Origin: Comamonadaceae bacterium
GTDB lineage: Bacteria > Pseudomonadota > Gammaproteobacteria > Burkholderiales > Burkholderiaceae_C
Assembly (NCBI GenBank): GCA_027486255.1
Contig: JAIXPL010000050.1
Location: forward strand, 1-64,000
Reading direction: 5' to 3'
Length of the DNA stretch: 64,000 nucleotides
Part shown: positions 1-11,903 of the stretch, piece by piece
Numbering within the stretch: position 1 is the stretch's first letter
Layout: each line of letters begins with the position of its first letter
Made by a program: the position numbers and the translations under genes
The notes under the pieces: generated by a model
Seen by the model: only the letters and a program-made list of their open reading frames with translations
Database searches by the model: none
Told to the model about the DNA's origin: nothing

Positions 1-2
1 AA

Positions 3-1193
<1,191 letters not shown>

Positions 1194-1306
1194 TGCTTTT
1201 CTCCAAAAAGAACGTGCCGCGTGTCACAGGTTTAAGGTTTGCATGCTGTTGCTCAATCCCCCGCCACGGGCAACGGGGGGCACGGCATCGCAGACCGGGG
1301 AAAGGT

Positions 1307-3409
1307 TTACTTGGCGCGTGCTGCCATGATGGCTTCAGACACGTTGCGCGGGGCTTCCGAGTAGTGCTTGAATTCCATCGTGTAGGTGGCGCGGCCCTGC
1401 GACATGGAGCGCAGGGTGGTGGAGTAACCGAACATTTCGGACAGGGGCACCTCGGCCTTGATGGCCTTGCCGCCACCGACCATGTCTTCCATGCCCTGCA
1501 CCATGCCGCGGCGGGACGAGAGGTCGCCCATCACGTTACCGGCGTAGTCTTCGGGCGTCTCGACTTCCACGGCCATCATGGGCTCGAGGATGACGGGGCC
1601 AGCCTTCTTGCAGCCTTCCTTGAAGCCGAAGATGGCAGCCATCTTGAATGCCAGCTCGTTGGAGTCCACGTCGTGGTACGAACCGAAGTGCAGGGTGACC
1701 TTGACGTCGACGACGGGGTAGCCCGCCAGCACGCCGGAAGTGACGGCTTCGGTGATGCCCTTTTCAACCGCGGGAATGAACTCGCGAGGCACCACACCGC
1801 CCTTGATGGCGTCCACAAACTCGATGCCCTTGCCGGCTTCGTTGGGCTCGATCTTGAGCACCACGTGGCCGTACTGGCCCTTGCCGCCGGACTGGCGAAC
1901 AAACTTGCCTTCGGCGTCTTCGACGATCTTGCGAATGGTTTCGCGGTAAGCCACCTGGGGCTTGCCGACGTTGGCCTCCACACCGAACTCGCGCTTCATG
2001 CGGTCCACGATGATCTCGAGGTGGAGCTCACCCATGCCGGAGATGATGGTCTGGCCCGACTCTTCATCGGTCTTGACGCGGAAGGACGGATCTTCAGCGG
2101 CCAGGCGCTGCAGGGCAATGCCCATTTTTTCCTGGTCGGCCTTGGTCTTGGGTTCCACGGCCTGGGCAATCACGGGCTCGGGGAAGACCATGCGCTCGAG
2201 CGTCACGATGGCGTTCGGATCGCACAGGGTTTCACCGGTGGTGACCTCTTTGAGGCCCACGCATGCAGCGATGTCGCCGGCGCGGATCTCTTCGATCTCT
2301 TCACGGTTGTTGGCGTGCATCTGCACGATACGGCCAATGCGCTCTTTCTTGCCCTTGACCGAGTTGTAAACCGTGTCGCCCTTGGAGAGCACGCCGGAGT
2401 ACACGCGGATGAAGGTGAGTTGGCCAACGAAGGGGTCGGTCATCAGCTTGAATGCCAGCGCAGCGAACTTCTCGCTGTCGTCGGCCTTGCGGACGACTTC
2501 CTTGTCATCTTCGTCGAAGCCGGGCACGGGAGGCACGTCCAGAGGCGAGGGCATGAGTTCAATCACGGCGTCGAGCATGCGCTGCACGCCCTTGTTCTTG
2601 AAGGCGGTGCCGCACAGCATGGGCTGGATTTCGCCAGCGATGGTGCGGGTGCGCAGACCGTGGGTGATTTCCTCTTCGCTCAGGTCACCTTCTTCGAGGT
2701 ACTTGTTCATCAGCTCTTCGTTGGCCTCGGCAGCGGCCTCGAGCATGCCTTCGCGCCACTTCTTGGCTTCCGCCAGCAGATCGGCGGGGATCTCTTCAAA
2801 GGTGAACTTCATGCCCTGGGAAGCTTCGTCCCAGATGATGGCCTTCATCTTGCGCAGGTCGATCACGCCGGTGAAGTTCTCTTCAGCACCGATCGGGATC
2901 ACGATGGGCACGGGGTTGGCTTTGAGGCGCAGCTTCATCTGGTCAACGACCTTGAAGAAGTTCGCGCCGGTGCGGTCCATCTTGTTGACGAAGGCCAGGC
3001 GGGGCACGCGGTACTTGTTGGCCTGGCGCCAAACAGTTTCCGACTGGGGCTGCACGCCACCGACGGCGCAGTAGACCATACAAGCGCCGTCGAGCACGCG
3101 CATGGAGCGCTCCACCTCAATGGTGAAGTCCACGTGACCAGGGGTGTCGATGATGTTGATGCGGTGCTCGGGGAAGGAGCTGTCCATGCCCTTCCAGAAG
3201 CAGGTGGTGGCAGCAGAGGTGATGGTGATGCCACGCTCTTGTTCCTGCTCCATCCAGTCCATGGTGGCCGCGCCATCATGCACTTCGCCGATCTTGTGGT
3301 TCACGCCGGTGTAGTAAAGGATGCGCTCGGTCGTGGTGGTCTTGCCGGCGTCGATGTGCGCCGAAATACCAATATTGCGATAACGCTCGATGGGGGTCTT
3401 GCGAGCCAT
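1307..3409 (-). CDS. fusA: Elongation factor G
   Basis: [35 protein letters not shown]; 700 aa. Confidence 0.98.
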   Translation of the reverse strand: MARKTPIERYRNIGISAHIDAGKTTTTERILYYTGVNHKIGEVHDGAATMDWMEQEQERGITITSAATTCFWKGMDSSFPEHRINIIDTPGHVDFTIEVERSMRVLDGACMVYCAVGGVQPQSETVWRQANKYRVPRLAFVNKMDRTGANFFKVVDQMKLRLKANPVPIVIPIGAEENFTGVIDLRKMKAIIWDEASQGMKFTFEEIPADLLAEAKKWREGMLEAAAEANEELMNKYLEEGDLSEEEITHGLRTRTIAGEIQPMLCGTAFKNKGVQRMLDAVIELMPSPLDVPPVPGFDEDDKEVVRKADDSEKFAALAFKLMTDPFVGQLTFIRVYSGVLSKGDTVYNSVKGKKERIGRIVQMHANNREEIEEIRAGDIAACVGLKEVTTGETLCDPNAIVTLERMVFPEPVIAQAVEPKTKADQEKMGIALQRLAAEDPSFRVKTDEESGQTIISGMGELHLEIIVDRMKREFGVEANVGKPQVAYRETIRKIVEDAEGKFVRQSGGKGQYGHVVLKIEPNEAGKGIEFVDAIKGGVVPREFIPAVEKGITEAVTSGVLAGYPVVDVKVTLHFGSYHDVDSNELAFKMAAIFGFKEGCKKAGPVILEPMMAVEVETPEDYAGNVMGDLSSRRGMVQGMEDMVGGGKAIKAEVPLSEMFGYSTTLRSMSQGRATYTMEFKHYSEAPRNVSEAIMAARAK

Positions 3410-3433
3410 GATGAACCTCAGGAATGGGGGGAG

Positions 3434-3476
3434 TCAAAAAAACAAAAATCGCTACGCCAGATCTCTGACGTAGCGA
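3434..3476 (-). terminator. Terminator-like hairpin between rpsG and fusA
   Basis: Minus strand TCGCTACG-N12-CGTAGCGA followed by TTTTTGTTTTTTT; about 25 nt before the fusA ATG. Confidence 0.6.
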
Positions 3477-3564
3477 GCGGAGCTCAGGCTTGTGCAAGGC
3501 CGCGCCAACCGCACCCGCAGGTGCATGGAGCGGCCTCGGCAAACCGAGGCCCGCACCGCGGTCT

Positions 3565-4038
3565 TTAGAAGCGGAAGTGCGAGAAGGCCTTGTTGGCCTC
3601 GGCCATGCGGTGAACTTCGTCACGCTTTTTCATGGCGCCGCCACGGCCTTCGGTGGCTTCCATCAGCTCATTGGCCAGGCGAAGCGACATGGATTTCTCA
3701 CCCCGCTTCTTGGCGGCTTCTTTGAGCCAGCGCATGGACAGGGCCAGACGACGCACAGGACGCACCTCCACAGGCACCTGGTAGTTGGCGCCACCCACGC
3801 GGCGAGACTTCACCTCGACCATGGGCTTGATGTTGTTGATGGCGATGGTGAAGGCTTCCAGCGGGTCTTTGCCCGGGTTCTTCTTCTCGATGAAGTCCAG
3901 GGCACCGTAGACGATGCGCTCTGCGACTGCTTTCTTGCCGCCTTGCATGATCACGTTCATGAACTTGGCGAGCTCGACATTGCCGAACTTCGGATCCGGC
4001 AGGATTTCACGTTTAGGGACTTCGCGACGACGTGGCAT
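3565..4038 (-). CDS. rpsG: 30S ribosomal protein S7
   Basis: [29 protein letters not shown]7 family. Confidence 0.98.
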   Translation of the reverse strand: MPRRREVPKREILPDPKFGNVELAKFMNVIMQGGKKAVAERIVYGALDFIEKKNPGKDPLEAFTIAINNIKPMVEVKSRRVGGANYQVPVEVRPVRRLALSMRWLKEAAKKRGEKSMSLRLANELMEATEGRGGAMKKRDEVHRMAEANKAFSHFRF

Positions 4039-4262
4039 GTTTCACCTCTTGCTTCAGTTGGCACCGCCTCTAGGGCAACGCCGCGAGAGCCATCTGACTC
4101 TCACTTACTCGACCGGCACCCACCATGGGCGCTTGGGTCACTTCGCTCGTTCAGCCAGCCAGGCTGTTGAGCACCATTTTTTGAAAGTCCACCGCAACCG
4201 TTTGCAGTGCTTTCCGGCAGGTCGCAAGCCCGAAGGGCAGCCGCCAGCCGTGGGCCAGCAAA

Positions 4263-4640
4263 TTACTTGGCCTTGGGCTTTTTCGCGCCGTACTTGGAGC
4301 GCGACTGCTTGCGGTCTTTCACGCCTTGCAGGTCGAGCGAGCCACGCACGATGTGGTAACGCACACCGGGCAAGTCCTTGACACGACCACCGCGCACCAG
4401 CACCACCGAGTGCTCCTGCAGGTTGTGGCCTTCGCCGCCGATGTAGGAAATGACTTCGAAGCCGTTGGTCAGGCGCACTTTGGCGACCTTACGCAGCGCG
4501 GAGTTCGGCTTCTTGGGCGTCGTGGTGTACACCCGGGTGCACACGCCGCGGCGCTGTGGAGAGTTCTGCATCGCGGGGCTCTTGGACTTGGTCTTTTCGA
4601 CCTCGCGGCCCTGACGCACGAGCTGATTGATGGTTGGCAT
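4263..4640 (-). CDS. rpsL: 30S ribosomal protein S12
   Basis: [13 protein letters not shown]...[44 protein letters not shown]. Confidence 0.98.
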   Translation of the reverse strand: MPTINQLVRQGREVEKTKSKSPAMQNSPQRRGVCTRVYTTTPKKPNSALRKVAKVRLTNGFEVISYIGGEGHNLQEHSVVLVRGGRVKDLPGVRYHIVRGSLDLQGVKDRKQSRSKYGAKKPKAK

Positions 4641-4722
4641 TAAAAAAACGTCCCTAAACGTTGAATATGTTCACGAAAAATGAACAAGCGAAATTCTTCC
4701 GCCGAAAGTCGGAAAGCCCGCC

Positions 4723-4751
4723 AGTATAGCGGCTCGGGCCCGGGCGGGCAA
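4723..4751 (-). promoter_or_regulatory. Putative sigma70 promoter of the str (rpsL) operon
   Basis: Minus strand TTGCCC - 17 nt - TATACT, about 85 nt upstream of the rpsL ATG. Confidence 0.55.
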
Positions 4752-4788
4752 ATTTCAAGCGCCAGCCCTGGCCAGCAGCCCGGCAGGC

Positions 4789-5976
4789 TTACTTGATCCA
4801 GAGCCGGACAGCGTCCCAGGCCCGGCCCAGCACGCCGGCCTCCTCGACCGTCTCGAGGGCCAGCAGGGGCACCTCGGCCACGGGCGCGGTGGCGCCCTCG
4901 CTGGTGACCCTGAGCGTGGCCACCGCCTGGCCGCGCTGGAAGGGCGCCACCAGGGGGTCGGGGCGCACCACCTCGGTCTTCAGGCGGCCGGCCAGACCGG
5001 CTGGCACCGCCACCACGATGGGCTGCGGGCGGCCAAGCTTGAGGACGGACGACTTGCCCTTCCACACGGCCGGACTGACCACGGCCTGGCCGCCATCGAA
5101 GAGCTTGACGGCCTCGTAGGCCGTAAAGCCCCAATTGAGCAGCTTCTGGGCCTCGCTGGCGCGGGCGTTCTCGCTGCTGGTGCCCAGTACGATGGCCAGC
5201 AAACGCCGGCCGCCCGGCTGCTTGCCATTACCCAGATTGGGAAACTCGCGCCGGGCGGTGGCAATCAGGCAATAACCAGCCGCTTCGGTGTGGCCGGTTT
5301 TCAGGCCGTCGACCGACGGGTCGCGGAACAGCAAGAGGTTGCGGTTGCGGTCATTGGCCGCGGGCGTGCCGGGGTAGCGGTAGTTCTTGATGGCGTAGTA
5401 GCCCACAAATTCGGGGAAGTCGCTCATCAAGCGGGTGGACAAGATGCTCAGGTCGCGGGCCGTGGTGGTGTGGCCGGGCTCGGTCAGCCCCTCCGGGTTC
5501 TTGTAGCTGGTGTTTTTCATGCCCAGCGCCTTGGCCTGCTCGTTCATGCGCTGCACGAAGCGCTCGACACTGCCGCTCACGCCCTCGGCCAAGGCCACGG
5601 TGGCGTCGTTGCCCGACTGCACGATCATGCCCTTGATCAGGTCTTCCACGGGCACCTGCATCTTGGGGTCGATGAACATGCGCGAGCCCGGCATCTTCCA
5701 GGCCCGCTCGCTCACGCCGAAGGTCTGCTTGAGGCTGATCTTCTTGGACTTGAGCGCATCGAACACCAGATAGGCCGACATCAGCTTGGTCAGCGAGGCC
5801 TGCTCCACCGGGGTGTCAATTTCGTGGGCTGCGAGGAACTGGTTGGCCGTCATATCCAGCACCAGGAAAGACCGTGCGGCTACTTCCAAGGGCTGGGGCG
5901 CCTGCGCCGCCGCGGGCAGGGCAGAGGTGGCCAGGCAAAGCGCCAGAGCAAGAAGATGGAGGGTGCGGCGGAGCAT
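4789..5976 (-). CDS. dacC: D-alanyl-D-alanine carboxypeptidase (PBP5/6 type, S11 family)
   Basis: Signal peptide; SLTKLMSAYLVF (SxxK), SGNDATVALAE (SxN), DGLKTGHTEAAGYC (KTG) motifs. Confidence 0.9.
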   Translation of the reverse strand: MLRRTLHLLALALCLATSALPAAAQAPQPLEVAARSFLVLDMTANQFLAAHEIDTPVEQASLTKLMSAYLVFDALKSKKISLKQTFGVSERAWKMPGSRMFIDPKMQVPVEDLIKGMIVQSGNDATVALAEGVSGSVERFVQRMNEQAKALGMKNTSYKNPEGLTEPGHTTTARDLSILSTRLMSDFPEFVGYYAIKNYRYPGTPAANDRNRNLLLFRDPSVDGLKTGHTEAAGYCLIATARREFPNLGNGKQPGGRRLLAIVLGTSSENARASEAQKLLNWGFTAYEAVKLFDGGQAVVSPAVWKGKSSVLKLGRPQPIVVAVPAGLAGRLKTEVVRPDPLVAPFQRGQAVATLRVTSEGATAPVAEVPLLALETVEEAGVLGRAWDAVRLWIK

Positions 5977-6026
5977 GGGCTGGAGAGGAAGGGTGAAAAC
6001 GAGCGGCGGCCGCCGGGGTTCAGGAC

Positions 6027-6650
6027 TTAGCTGCGCAGATGGCGCACCACCAAGCTCTTGAGCAGCGGCAATTGTCCATGAAAGAAATGGCCGCCACCGG
6101 GCACCACCAGCACCGGCAACACCTGGGGACGGGCCCAGTCCATGACCGCGGACAGGGGCACGGTGTCGTCGGCCTCGCCGTGGATCACCAGGGTCAGGTC
6201 GTGGGCCTCGGCCGGGATGGCGGCCACCTGAAAGCGGCTGGCCGCCGTGCCCACCAGCACCAGTTTCTGGATCTCGCGCTGGCCGTGCAAATGGGCGAAG
6301 GCATGGGAGCTGACAAAGGCGCCAAAGGAAAAGCCAGCCAGCGCCAGCGGGACGTCTTTGGCCGCATGTGCGGCCACCGCCAGCAGGTCCTGCAGTTCCC
6401 CACGCCCCTCATCATGGCTGCCGGCGCTGCCGCCCACGCCGCGAAAGTTAAAGCGCAGCGTGTTCCAGCCGCACTGCGTAAAAGCCCGGGCCAGGGTCTG
6501 CACCACCTTGTTGTCCATGGTGCCGCCAAACAGAGGATGCGGGTGCGCAATGACAGCCGTGCCGCGCACCGGGCCACTGGCCGCATCCTCGGCGATTTCA
6601 ATCGGCCCGGCCGGGCCGTCGACAAAGGATTTGCGGGTCTGCGAATTCAC
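6027..6650 (-). CDS. Alpha/beta hydrolase family protein
   Basis: GTAVIAHPHPLFGGTMDNKVVQTLARAF...RFNFRGVGGSAGSHDEG...LAGFSFGAFV; probable GTG start at 6650. Confidence 0.85.
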   Translation of the reverse strand: MNSQTRKSFVDGPAGPIEIAEDAASGPVRGTAVIAHPHPLFGGTMDNKVVQTLARAFTQCGWNTLRFNFRGVGGSAGSHDEGRGELQDLLAVAAHAAKDVPLALAGFSFGAFVSSHAFAHLHGQREIQKLVLVGTAASRFQVAAIPAEAHDLTLVIHGEADDTVPLSAVMDWARPQVLPVLVVPGGGHFFHGQLPLLKSLVVRHLRS

Positions 6651-6657
6651 ACTCGCC

Positions 6658-7038
6658 TCAGCGGCCCAGCTGCGGCGGCGTGAGCAGGCGCTCGACGACC
6701 TGGCCCTGCTTGAGGTGCGAAGACACGATCTCGTCGATATCCTGCACGTCCACAAAGCTGTACCAGACGGACTCCGGATAGACCACGGCCACCGGTCCGG
6801 CGGCGCAGCGGTCCAGGCAACCGGCCTTGTTCACGCGCACACCCCCGGGGCCGGCCAGGCCTGCGGCCTTGACCTGGGCCTTGCAGCGATCAAAAGCCTG
6901 CTGCGCACCGTGGTGGCCGCAGGCGTTCTCGCCGTTGGCCCGCTCGTTCAGGCAAAAGAAGATGTGGTGCTTGTAATAAGAGGCCGGGGCGTGCTCGGCC
7001 TCCGGTGCCGCCGGGGCGGTCGCGGGGGAGGAAGTCAT
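6658..7038 (-). CDS. (2Fe-2S) thioredoxin-like ferredoxin
   Basis: YYKHHIFFCLNERANGENACGHHGAQ...VRVNKAGCLDRCAAGPVAVVYPE; four conserved Cys. Confidence 0.85.
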   Translation of the reverse strand: MTSSPATAPAAPEAEHAPASYYKHHIFFCLNERANGENACGHHGAQQAFDRCKAQVKAAGLAGPGGVRVNKAGCLDRCAAGPVAVVYPESVWYSFVDVQDIDEIVSSHLKQGQVVERLLTPPQLGR

Positions 7039-8198
7039 GCCCGAAATTCTACGTGCGGGCCCTCGGCCAGCGCCTGGCTGCGCGAGAGCCTGAGCACCAG
7101 GTAGGCCAGGGCGGCAAAGGGCCAGAGCCAACCCAGCCACTGGGTCAGGCCATTGAAGCGCACAAAACGACCCTGCTCCCAGACCTGGCGGGTCTGCTCG
7201 AAGTACGGATCGCTGGGCGCCTGGTTCAGCAGCGCCAGTTGCAGCCCCACGGCCAGCAGCGCCAGGGCAGCGGCGGCGCGGGGCGGCAGCACCAGGGCGG
7301 CCAGGCCCAACAGCAGCGCCCCCGCCAGGCCAAAGCGCACCGGCTGGTCCAGCCAGGCCCAGGCGTGCTCGGGGCCGAAGCTCAGCGCCGAGGACAAGGC
7401 CGTGGCGGCCACCGCCACCAGCAGGAGCAGCCCCAGGAAGATGAGGCGCCGCGCGGTCCGGCGGATCACCCCGAAACCCAGCAGCGCCGGCACCAGCGCC
7501 CCCAGCGCCACGCAAATCACCACGCTGCCCGGTGCCAGGGGCTGCAACTCCACATCGCGCACCGGCAGCCATTGCAAAAAGGGTGTGCCTTCCAGCAGAT
7601 CCACCAGAGCCTCCTCCAGCCGCTCCGCCACCTGCCCCAGGCCCAGAGGCACCGAGGCCGGGAACAGCAGCGCCGCCGGCCACAGGGCCAGCAGCACCAG
7701 GGCGCCGCGCGCCTCGGGCAGGAACCAACGGTCACGGAACTGGCTCCAACGCTGAAGCACGCCCCAGCGCTCCAGGCCAAAGGCCAGGCCAGCGCCCAGC
7801 CAGGCGCCAGCCGCATTGAGCATGAAGTCCAGGCTGGACGGCACCCGGGCAGGCAAGTAGGTTTGCGCGGCCTCCAGGGCCAGCGACAGGCTTGCCGCTG
7901 CGGCGGTGGCCAGGGTCACGGGCCAGGTCAGCCGTGTGCCCCGCATGACCGTGAGCGCCAGAAAAAACCCCAGCGGGGCATAGCCCAGCAGGTTGACCCA
8001 GACATCAAAGGCGGTCCAGTAGCGCGGCATCGCAGCGCCCAGGAAGGCCCAGGGCGCCAGGCCCTGGTTGCGCCAGTCTGAAAAGGGGTAGAGGCTGGCG
8101 TACACCACCACGCAAGCCGTGGCCAGGGCCAGGGGCCAGGCCGAGGTGCTGCGCCGTTTGCCCGCAGGGGCAGGGGGAGCGGAAGGTGAGGCGGGCAT
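7035..8198 (-). CDS. VanZ-like multi-pass membrane protein
   Basis: Many TM segments; WTAFDVWVNLLGYAPLGFFLALTVM...YLPARVPSSLDFMLNAAGAWLGAGLA typical of the VanZ family. Confidence 0.75.
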   Translation of the reverse strand: MPASPSAPPAPAGKRRSTSAWPLALATACVVVYASLYPFSDWRNQGLAPWAFLGAAMPRYWTAFDVWVNLLGYAPLGFFLALTVMRGTRLTWPVTLATAAAASLSLALEAAQTYLPARVPSSLDFMLNAAGAWLGAGLAFGLERWGVLQRWSQFRDRWFLPEARGALVLLALWPAALLFPASVPLGLGQVAERLEEALVDLLEGTPFLQWLPVRDVELQPLAPGSVVICVALGALVPALLGFGVIRRTARRLIFLGLLLLVAVAATALSSALSFGPEHAWAWLDQPVRFGLAGALLLGLAALVLPPRAAAALALLAVGLQLALLNQAPSDPYFEQTRQVWEQGRFVRFNGLTQWLGWLWPFAALAYLVLRLSRSQALAEGPHVEFRA

Positions 8199-8225
8199 GA
8201 CCCAGGCGCGCCGCGAACTGCGGCC

Positions 8226-8660
8226 TCAGCCCTGCCAGGGCTTGACGACCACCAAGACCACGGCAACCACCATCAGCAGCACGGGCATCTCGTTGAACCA
8301 GCGGAACCACACATGGCTGCGGTGGTTCTGGCCACGCTCGAACTGGCGCAGCAGGCGCCCGCAGTAGTGGTGGTAGCCCAGGGTGAGCAGCACCACCGCC
8401 AGCTTGGCATGCATCCAGCCGCTGCCCGGGGCGAGGCCGATGCCGTAGCCCAGCCACAGCCACAGGCCCAGGACGACTGCGGGCACGGCCAGCAGATTGG
8501 TAAAACGCATGAGCTTGCGTGCCATCAGCAGCAAGCGGGCACGCTCGTCCTCGCTGCCCGCCGGCACCATGGCCAGGTTCACAAAGATGCGCGGCAGGTA
8601 AAAGAGGCCCGCAAACCAGCTGGCCACAAACACGATATGGAAAGACTTGACCCAGAGCAT
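8226..8660 (-). CDS. hemJ: HemJ/CopD-like membrane protein (protoporphyrinogen oxidase HemJ type)
   Basis: MLWVKSFHIVFVASWFAGLFYLPRIFVNLAM...WMHAKLAVVLLTLGYHHYCGRLLRQF. Confidence 0.8.
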   Translation of the reverse strand: MLWVKSFHIVFVASWFAGLFYLPRIFVNLAMVPAGSEDERARLLLMARKLMRFTNLLAVPAVVLGLWLWLGYGIGLAPGSGWMHAKLAVVLLTLGYHHYCGRLLRQFERGQNHRSHVWFRWFNEMPVLLMVVAVVLVVVKPWQG

Positions 8661-8844
8661 GGGCCGAGTTTAGGGCCCTGGCGCTCTACCCTTGTGCTGT
8701 AGGCGAGCAGCCCACCCCAAAGGCCGCCGGGCGGCGACAGGTCAGATTCAGGTCGGCCGCTAAAATCTGTGAGTTACCGCCCGGTTACAAGCCGGGCGCC
8801 ATGGCAAACCCGCCCCACCCGCAACCACCCCACAGGACAGATTC

Positions 8845-9909
8845 ATGGCCCTCGTTTCCATGCGCGAGCTGCTCGACCACGCGGCAGAGAACAACTACGG
8901 CATCCCCGCCTTCAACGTGAACAACCTCGAGCAGGTGCAGGCTGTCATGGCAGCGGCCGATGAGGTGGGCGCCCCCGTGATCCTGCAGGCCAGCGCAGGC
9001 GCGCGCAAGTACGCCGGCGAGTCCTTCATCAAGCACCTGATCCAGGCGGCCTGCGAAGCCTACCCACACATTCCCCTGGTGATGCACCAGGACCATGGCA
9101 CCAGCCCCAAGGTCTGCCAGGGCGCCATCGACCTGGGCTTTGGCTCGGTCATGATGGACGGCTCCCTGATGGAAGACGGCAAGACCCCGGCCTCCTTTGA
9201 CTACAACGTGAACGTCACCAAAGCCGTGGTCGAGATGGCGCACAAGGTCGGCGTCACGGTGGAAGGCGAGCTGGGCTGCCTGGGCAACCTGGAAACGGGT
9301 GAGGCCGGCGAGGAAGACGGCATCGGCGCCGAGGGCAAGCTCGACCACAGCCAGATGCTCACCGACCCTGAAGAAGCCGCCGTGTTCGTCAAAGCCACGC
9401 AGCTCGACGCCCTGGCCATTGCCATTGGCACCAGCCACGGCGCCTACAAGTTCAGCCGCAAGCCCACCGGCGACATCCTGGCGATTTCGCGCGTCAAGGA
9501 AATCCACGCCCGCATCCCCAACACCCACCTGGTGATGCACGGCTCATCGTCGGTGCCGCAGGAGCTGCTGGTCATCATCAACCAGTTCGGCGGCCAGATG
9601 AAGCAAACCTTCGGCGTGCCGGTGGAAGAAATTCAGGAAGCCATCAAGCATGGCGTGCGCAAGATCAACATCGACACCGACATCCGCCTGGCCATGACCG
9701 GCGCGGTGCGCCAGTTCCAGGCCCAGAACCCCGACAAGTTCGACATGCGCGAATGGATGAAGCCCGCCCGCGCCGCCGCCCAGGCGGTATGCAAGGCGCG
9801 CTACCTGGAGTTCGGCTGCGAAGGCCAGGGCGGCAAACTCAAGCCCCAGGGCGTGCAGGTCATGGCGGCCAAATACGCCCAGGGTGCACTGGCCCAGCTG
9901 GTGAACTGA
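8845..9909 (+). CDS. fba: Class II fructose-1,6-bisphosphate aldolase
   Basis: [30 protein letters not shown]...[30 protein letters not shown]. Confidence 0.97.
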   Translation: MALVSMRELLDHAAENNYGIPAFNVNNLEQVQAVMAAADEVGAPVILQASAGARKYAGESFIKHLIQAACEAYPHIPLVMHQDHGTSPKVCQGAIDLGFGSVMMDGSLMEDGKTPASFDYNVNVTKAVVEMAHKVGVTVEGELGCLGNLETGEAGEEDGIGAEGKLDHSQMLTDPEEAAVFVKATQLDALAIAIGTSHGAYKFSRKPTGDILAISRVKEIHARIPNTHLVMHGSSSVPQELLVIINQFGGQMKQTFGVPVEEIQEAIKHGVRKINIDTDIRLAMTGAVRQFQAQNPDKFDMREWMKPARAAAQAVCKARYLEFGCEGQGGKLKPQGVQVMAAKYAQGALAQLVN

Positions 9910-9917
9910 AGCGGCGC

Positions 9918-10826
9918 ATGAGCACGGCCCTCCACACCTCCGCCCTCAGCTCACTGCCCTTGCTCGCGCGCGGCAAGGTACGCGACAACTACGCCGTCGG
10001 CACCGACCGGCTGCTCATGGTGGCCAGCGACCGGCTCAGCGCTTTTGATGTGATCCTGGGCGAGCCCATCCCCGGCAAGGGCAAGCTGCTCACGCAAATG
10101 GCCCTCTTCTGGTTTGACAAGCTCGGACACCTCTGCCCCAACCACCTCACGGGCCAGGCGCCTGAAAGCGTGGTCACGCCGGCCGAGCTGCCGCAGATCG
10201 AGGGCCGCTCCATGCTGGTCAAGCGCCTCAAACCCATCCCGGTCGAGGCCGTGGTGCGCGGCTACCTGGCCGGCAGCGGCTGGCAGGAGTACCAGGCCAG
10301 CCGCTCGGTATGCGGCGTGCCGCTGCCTGAAGGGCTGAAGAATGCGAGCAAACTGCCCGAGCCCATCTTCACGCCGGCGGCCAAGGCCGAGGTGGGCGAG
10401 CATGACGAGAACATCTCGTACGAACAAGTGGAAAAAATCGTCGGCCCGGCGCTCGCCGCCGAGATCCGCCGCGTGAGCATCGCCATTTACCAGGCGGCGG
10501 CCGAATTCGCGCTCACCAAGGGCATCATCATTGCCGACACCAAGTTCGAGTTCGGCCTCGATGAACACGGCACGCTCACCCTGATGGACGAGGTGCTCAC
10601 ACCCGACTCCTCGCGCTACTGGCCCATCGAGGGCTATGAGGCCGCCTTCGCCCAGGGCGCCAACCCGCCGAGCTACGACAAGCAGTTCGTGCGCGACTGG
10701 CTCGAGGCCGTGCGCATCAACGGCAAACCCTGGGACAAGACCCCGCCCGCCCCCGCCCTGCCGCCCGAGGTGGCCGACAAAACCGCTGCCAAGTACCAGG
10801 AAGCGCTGGCGCGGCTAACCAACTGA
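9918..10826 (+). CDS. purC: Phosphoribosylaminoimidazole-succinocarboxamide synthase
   Basis: [41 protein letters not shown]. Confidence 0.97.
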   Translation: MSTALHTSALSSLPLLARGKVRDNYAVGTDRLLMVASDRLSAFDVILGEPIPGKGKLLTQMALFWFDKLGHLCPNHLTGQAPESVVTPAELPQIEGRSMLVKRLKPIPVEAVVRGYLAGSGWQEYQASRSVCGVPLPEGLKNASKLPEPIFTPAAKAEVGEHDENISYEQVEKIVGPALAAEIRRVSIAIYQAAAEFALTKGIIIADTKFEFGLDEHGTLTLMDEVLTPDSSRYWPIEGYEAAFAQGANPPSYDKQFVRDWLEAVRINGKPWDKTPPAPALPPEVADKTAAKYQEALARLTN

Positions 10827-10852
10827 CGGACAGACCCTGCTGATGTGACAAC

Positions 10853-10887
10853 GGCGCTGATCCAGCCCGAGGGCTGAATGCAGCGCC
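10853..10887. other. Nested stem-loop between convergent genes
   Basis: GGCGCTG atc CAGCCC ga GGGCTG aatg CAGCGCC; perfect outer 7-bp and inner 6-bp stems. Confidence 0.6.
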
Positions 10888-10902
10888 GCATGCCACGAAG
10901 AT

Positions 10903-10924
10903 CTGCCGAGCCCAGGCTCGGCAG
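10903..10924. other. Hairpin at convergent gene ends (possible terminator)
   Basis: CTGCCGAGC ccag GCTCGGCAG; no long T-tract. Confidence 0.5.
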
Positions 10925-10939
10925 GGTCTTGGGACTGAC

Positions 10940-11704
10940 TTAGAACGTGTACTTGATGCCGACGACCAGGGCGTCTTTGCCGTTGTACTTGTTCACCAGC
11001 GTGTACTGTGAACGACCAGCGTCCGTGCCGACAGCCATCAAGGAGGCGCTCAAACCCTTGCCCAAATCTTTGGTGAGCGTGATGGAGTAATCGCTGTACG
11101 AAAAGCCGGGGCTGTTCTCGATAACTTGACGACCAGCGTGGGGCGTCAGGGTCAAGCCGTTGCCCAGGTCAAAGTTGGCGCTCAGGTCAATATAGGTGCT
11201 GTTCTTGCTGTTGACGTTGCCAAACAGGTTGGTCAGCGAGTGCGAGTACTTGGCGGTGAACACGCCATAGGTCAGGGCACCATAGACCTCGGTGGTGTTG
11301 GCATCGGCAAAGCCGCTGACCCTGCCCAGCTTGTTGCCCACGTACTCGTAACGCAGCACGCCCACGTCGTAGCTCAGGCCCTTGGTGATTTCGCCTTTGT
11401 AGCCAGCGTACAGATCCAGCTCAACAGAACCTGTCACACCTGCGGTGGTATTGCTGGTACCCGTGTCCTTGATCCAGCTGATGGTCGAAGCCCAGGCGCC
11501 GACGTAGAAGCCGCTGGCCATGGTGTAGTCCACGCCCGCCTGCACGGCCGGCTCAAGACGCGACTGCGAAATGCCGCGGTAACGGTAGTCGGTGACCACA
11601 CCGGCGTTGAAGGCCAGCGTGTCTGCGGCCATGGCCGCGCCGGTCGACAGGGTAGAAGCGGCCACAGCGGCCACAGCCAGGGATTTGACGAGGTTCTTTT
11701 TCAT
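10940..11704 (-). CDS. TorF family putative outer-membrane porin
   Basis: MKKNLVKSLAVAAVAASTLSTGAAMAADTLAFNAGVVTDYRYRGISQSRLEPAVQAGVDY; C-terminal F. Confidence 0.85.
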   Translation of the reverse strand: MKKNLVKSLAVAAVAASTLSTGAAMAADTLAFNAGVVTDYRYRGISQSRLEPAVQAGVDYTMASGFYVGAWASTISWIKDTGTSNTTAGVTGSVELDLYAGYKGEITKGLSYDVGVLRYEYVGNKLGRVSGFADANTTEVYGALTYGVFTAKYSHSLTNLFGNVNSKNSTYIDLSANFDLGNGLTLTPHAGRQVIENSPGFSYSDYSITLTKDLGKGLSASLMAVGTDAGRSQYTLVNKYNGKDALVVGIKYTF

Positions 11705-11761
11705 ATGCACTCCTGAAGTAGCAAGTTGTTTGGACCCGAGGTCTAAAGCATGATGCGTGCC

Positions 11762-11785
11762 AAAAAAAAGCCCTCCACAAGGGCT
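11762..11785 (-). terminator. Rho-independent terminator downstream of cnoX-like gene
   Basis: Minus strand AGCCCT-TGTGG-AGGGCT-TTTTTTT. Confidence 0.65.
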
Positions 11786-11903
11786 GAGCTTGCCCGCCGA
11801 GGCCGCCTCCATGCACCAACTTGGCGCACTGGGCTTGGCTTTGGCAGAAACGCCCCAATAGCGTGCACTTAAGGCGCCTCTTCCCGGGCGCCAAGCAGCC
11901 CGC

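Noticed and set aside
8778-8798. Hairpin CGCCCGG-ttacaag-CCGGGCG in the fba leader
   Set aside because: Real inverted repeat, but short leader stems are common in this GC-rich sequence and nothing else supports a regulatory role.
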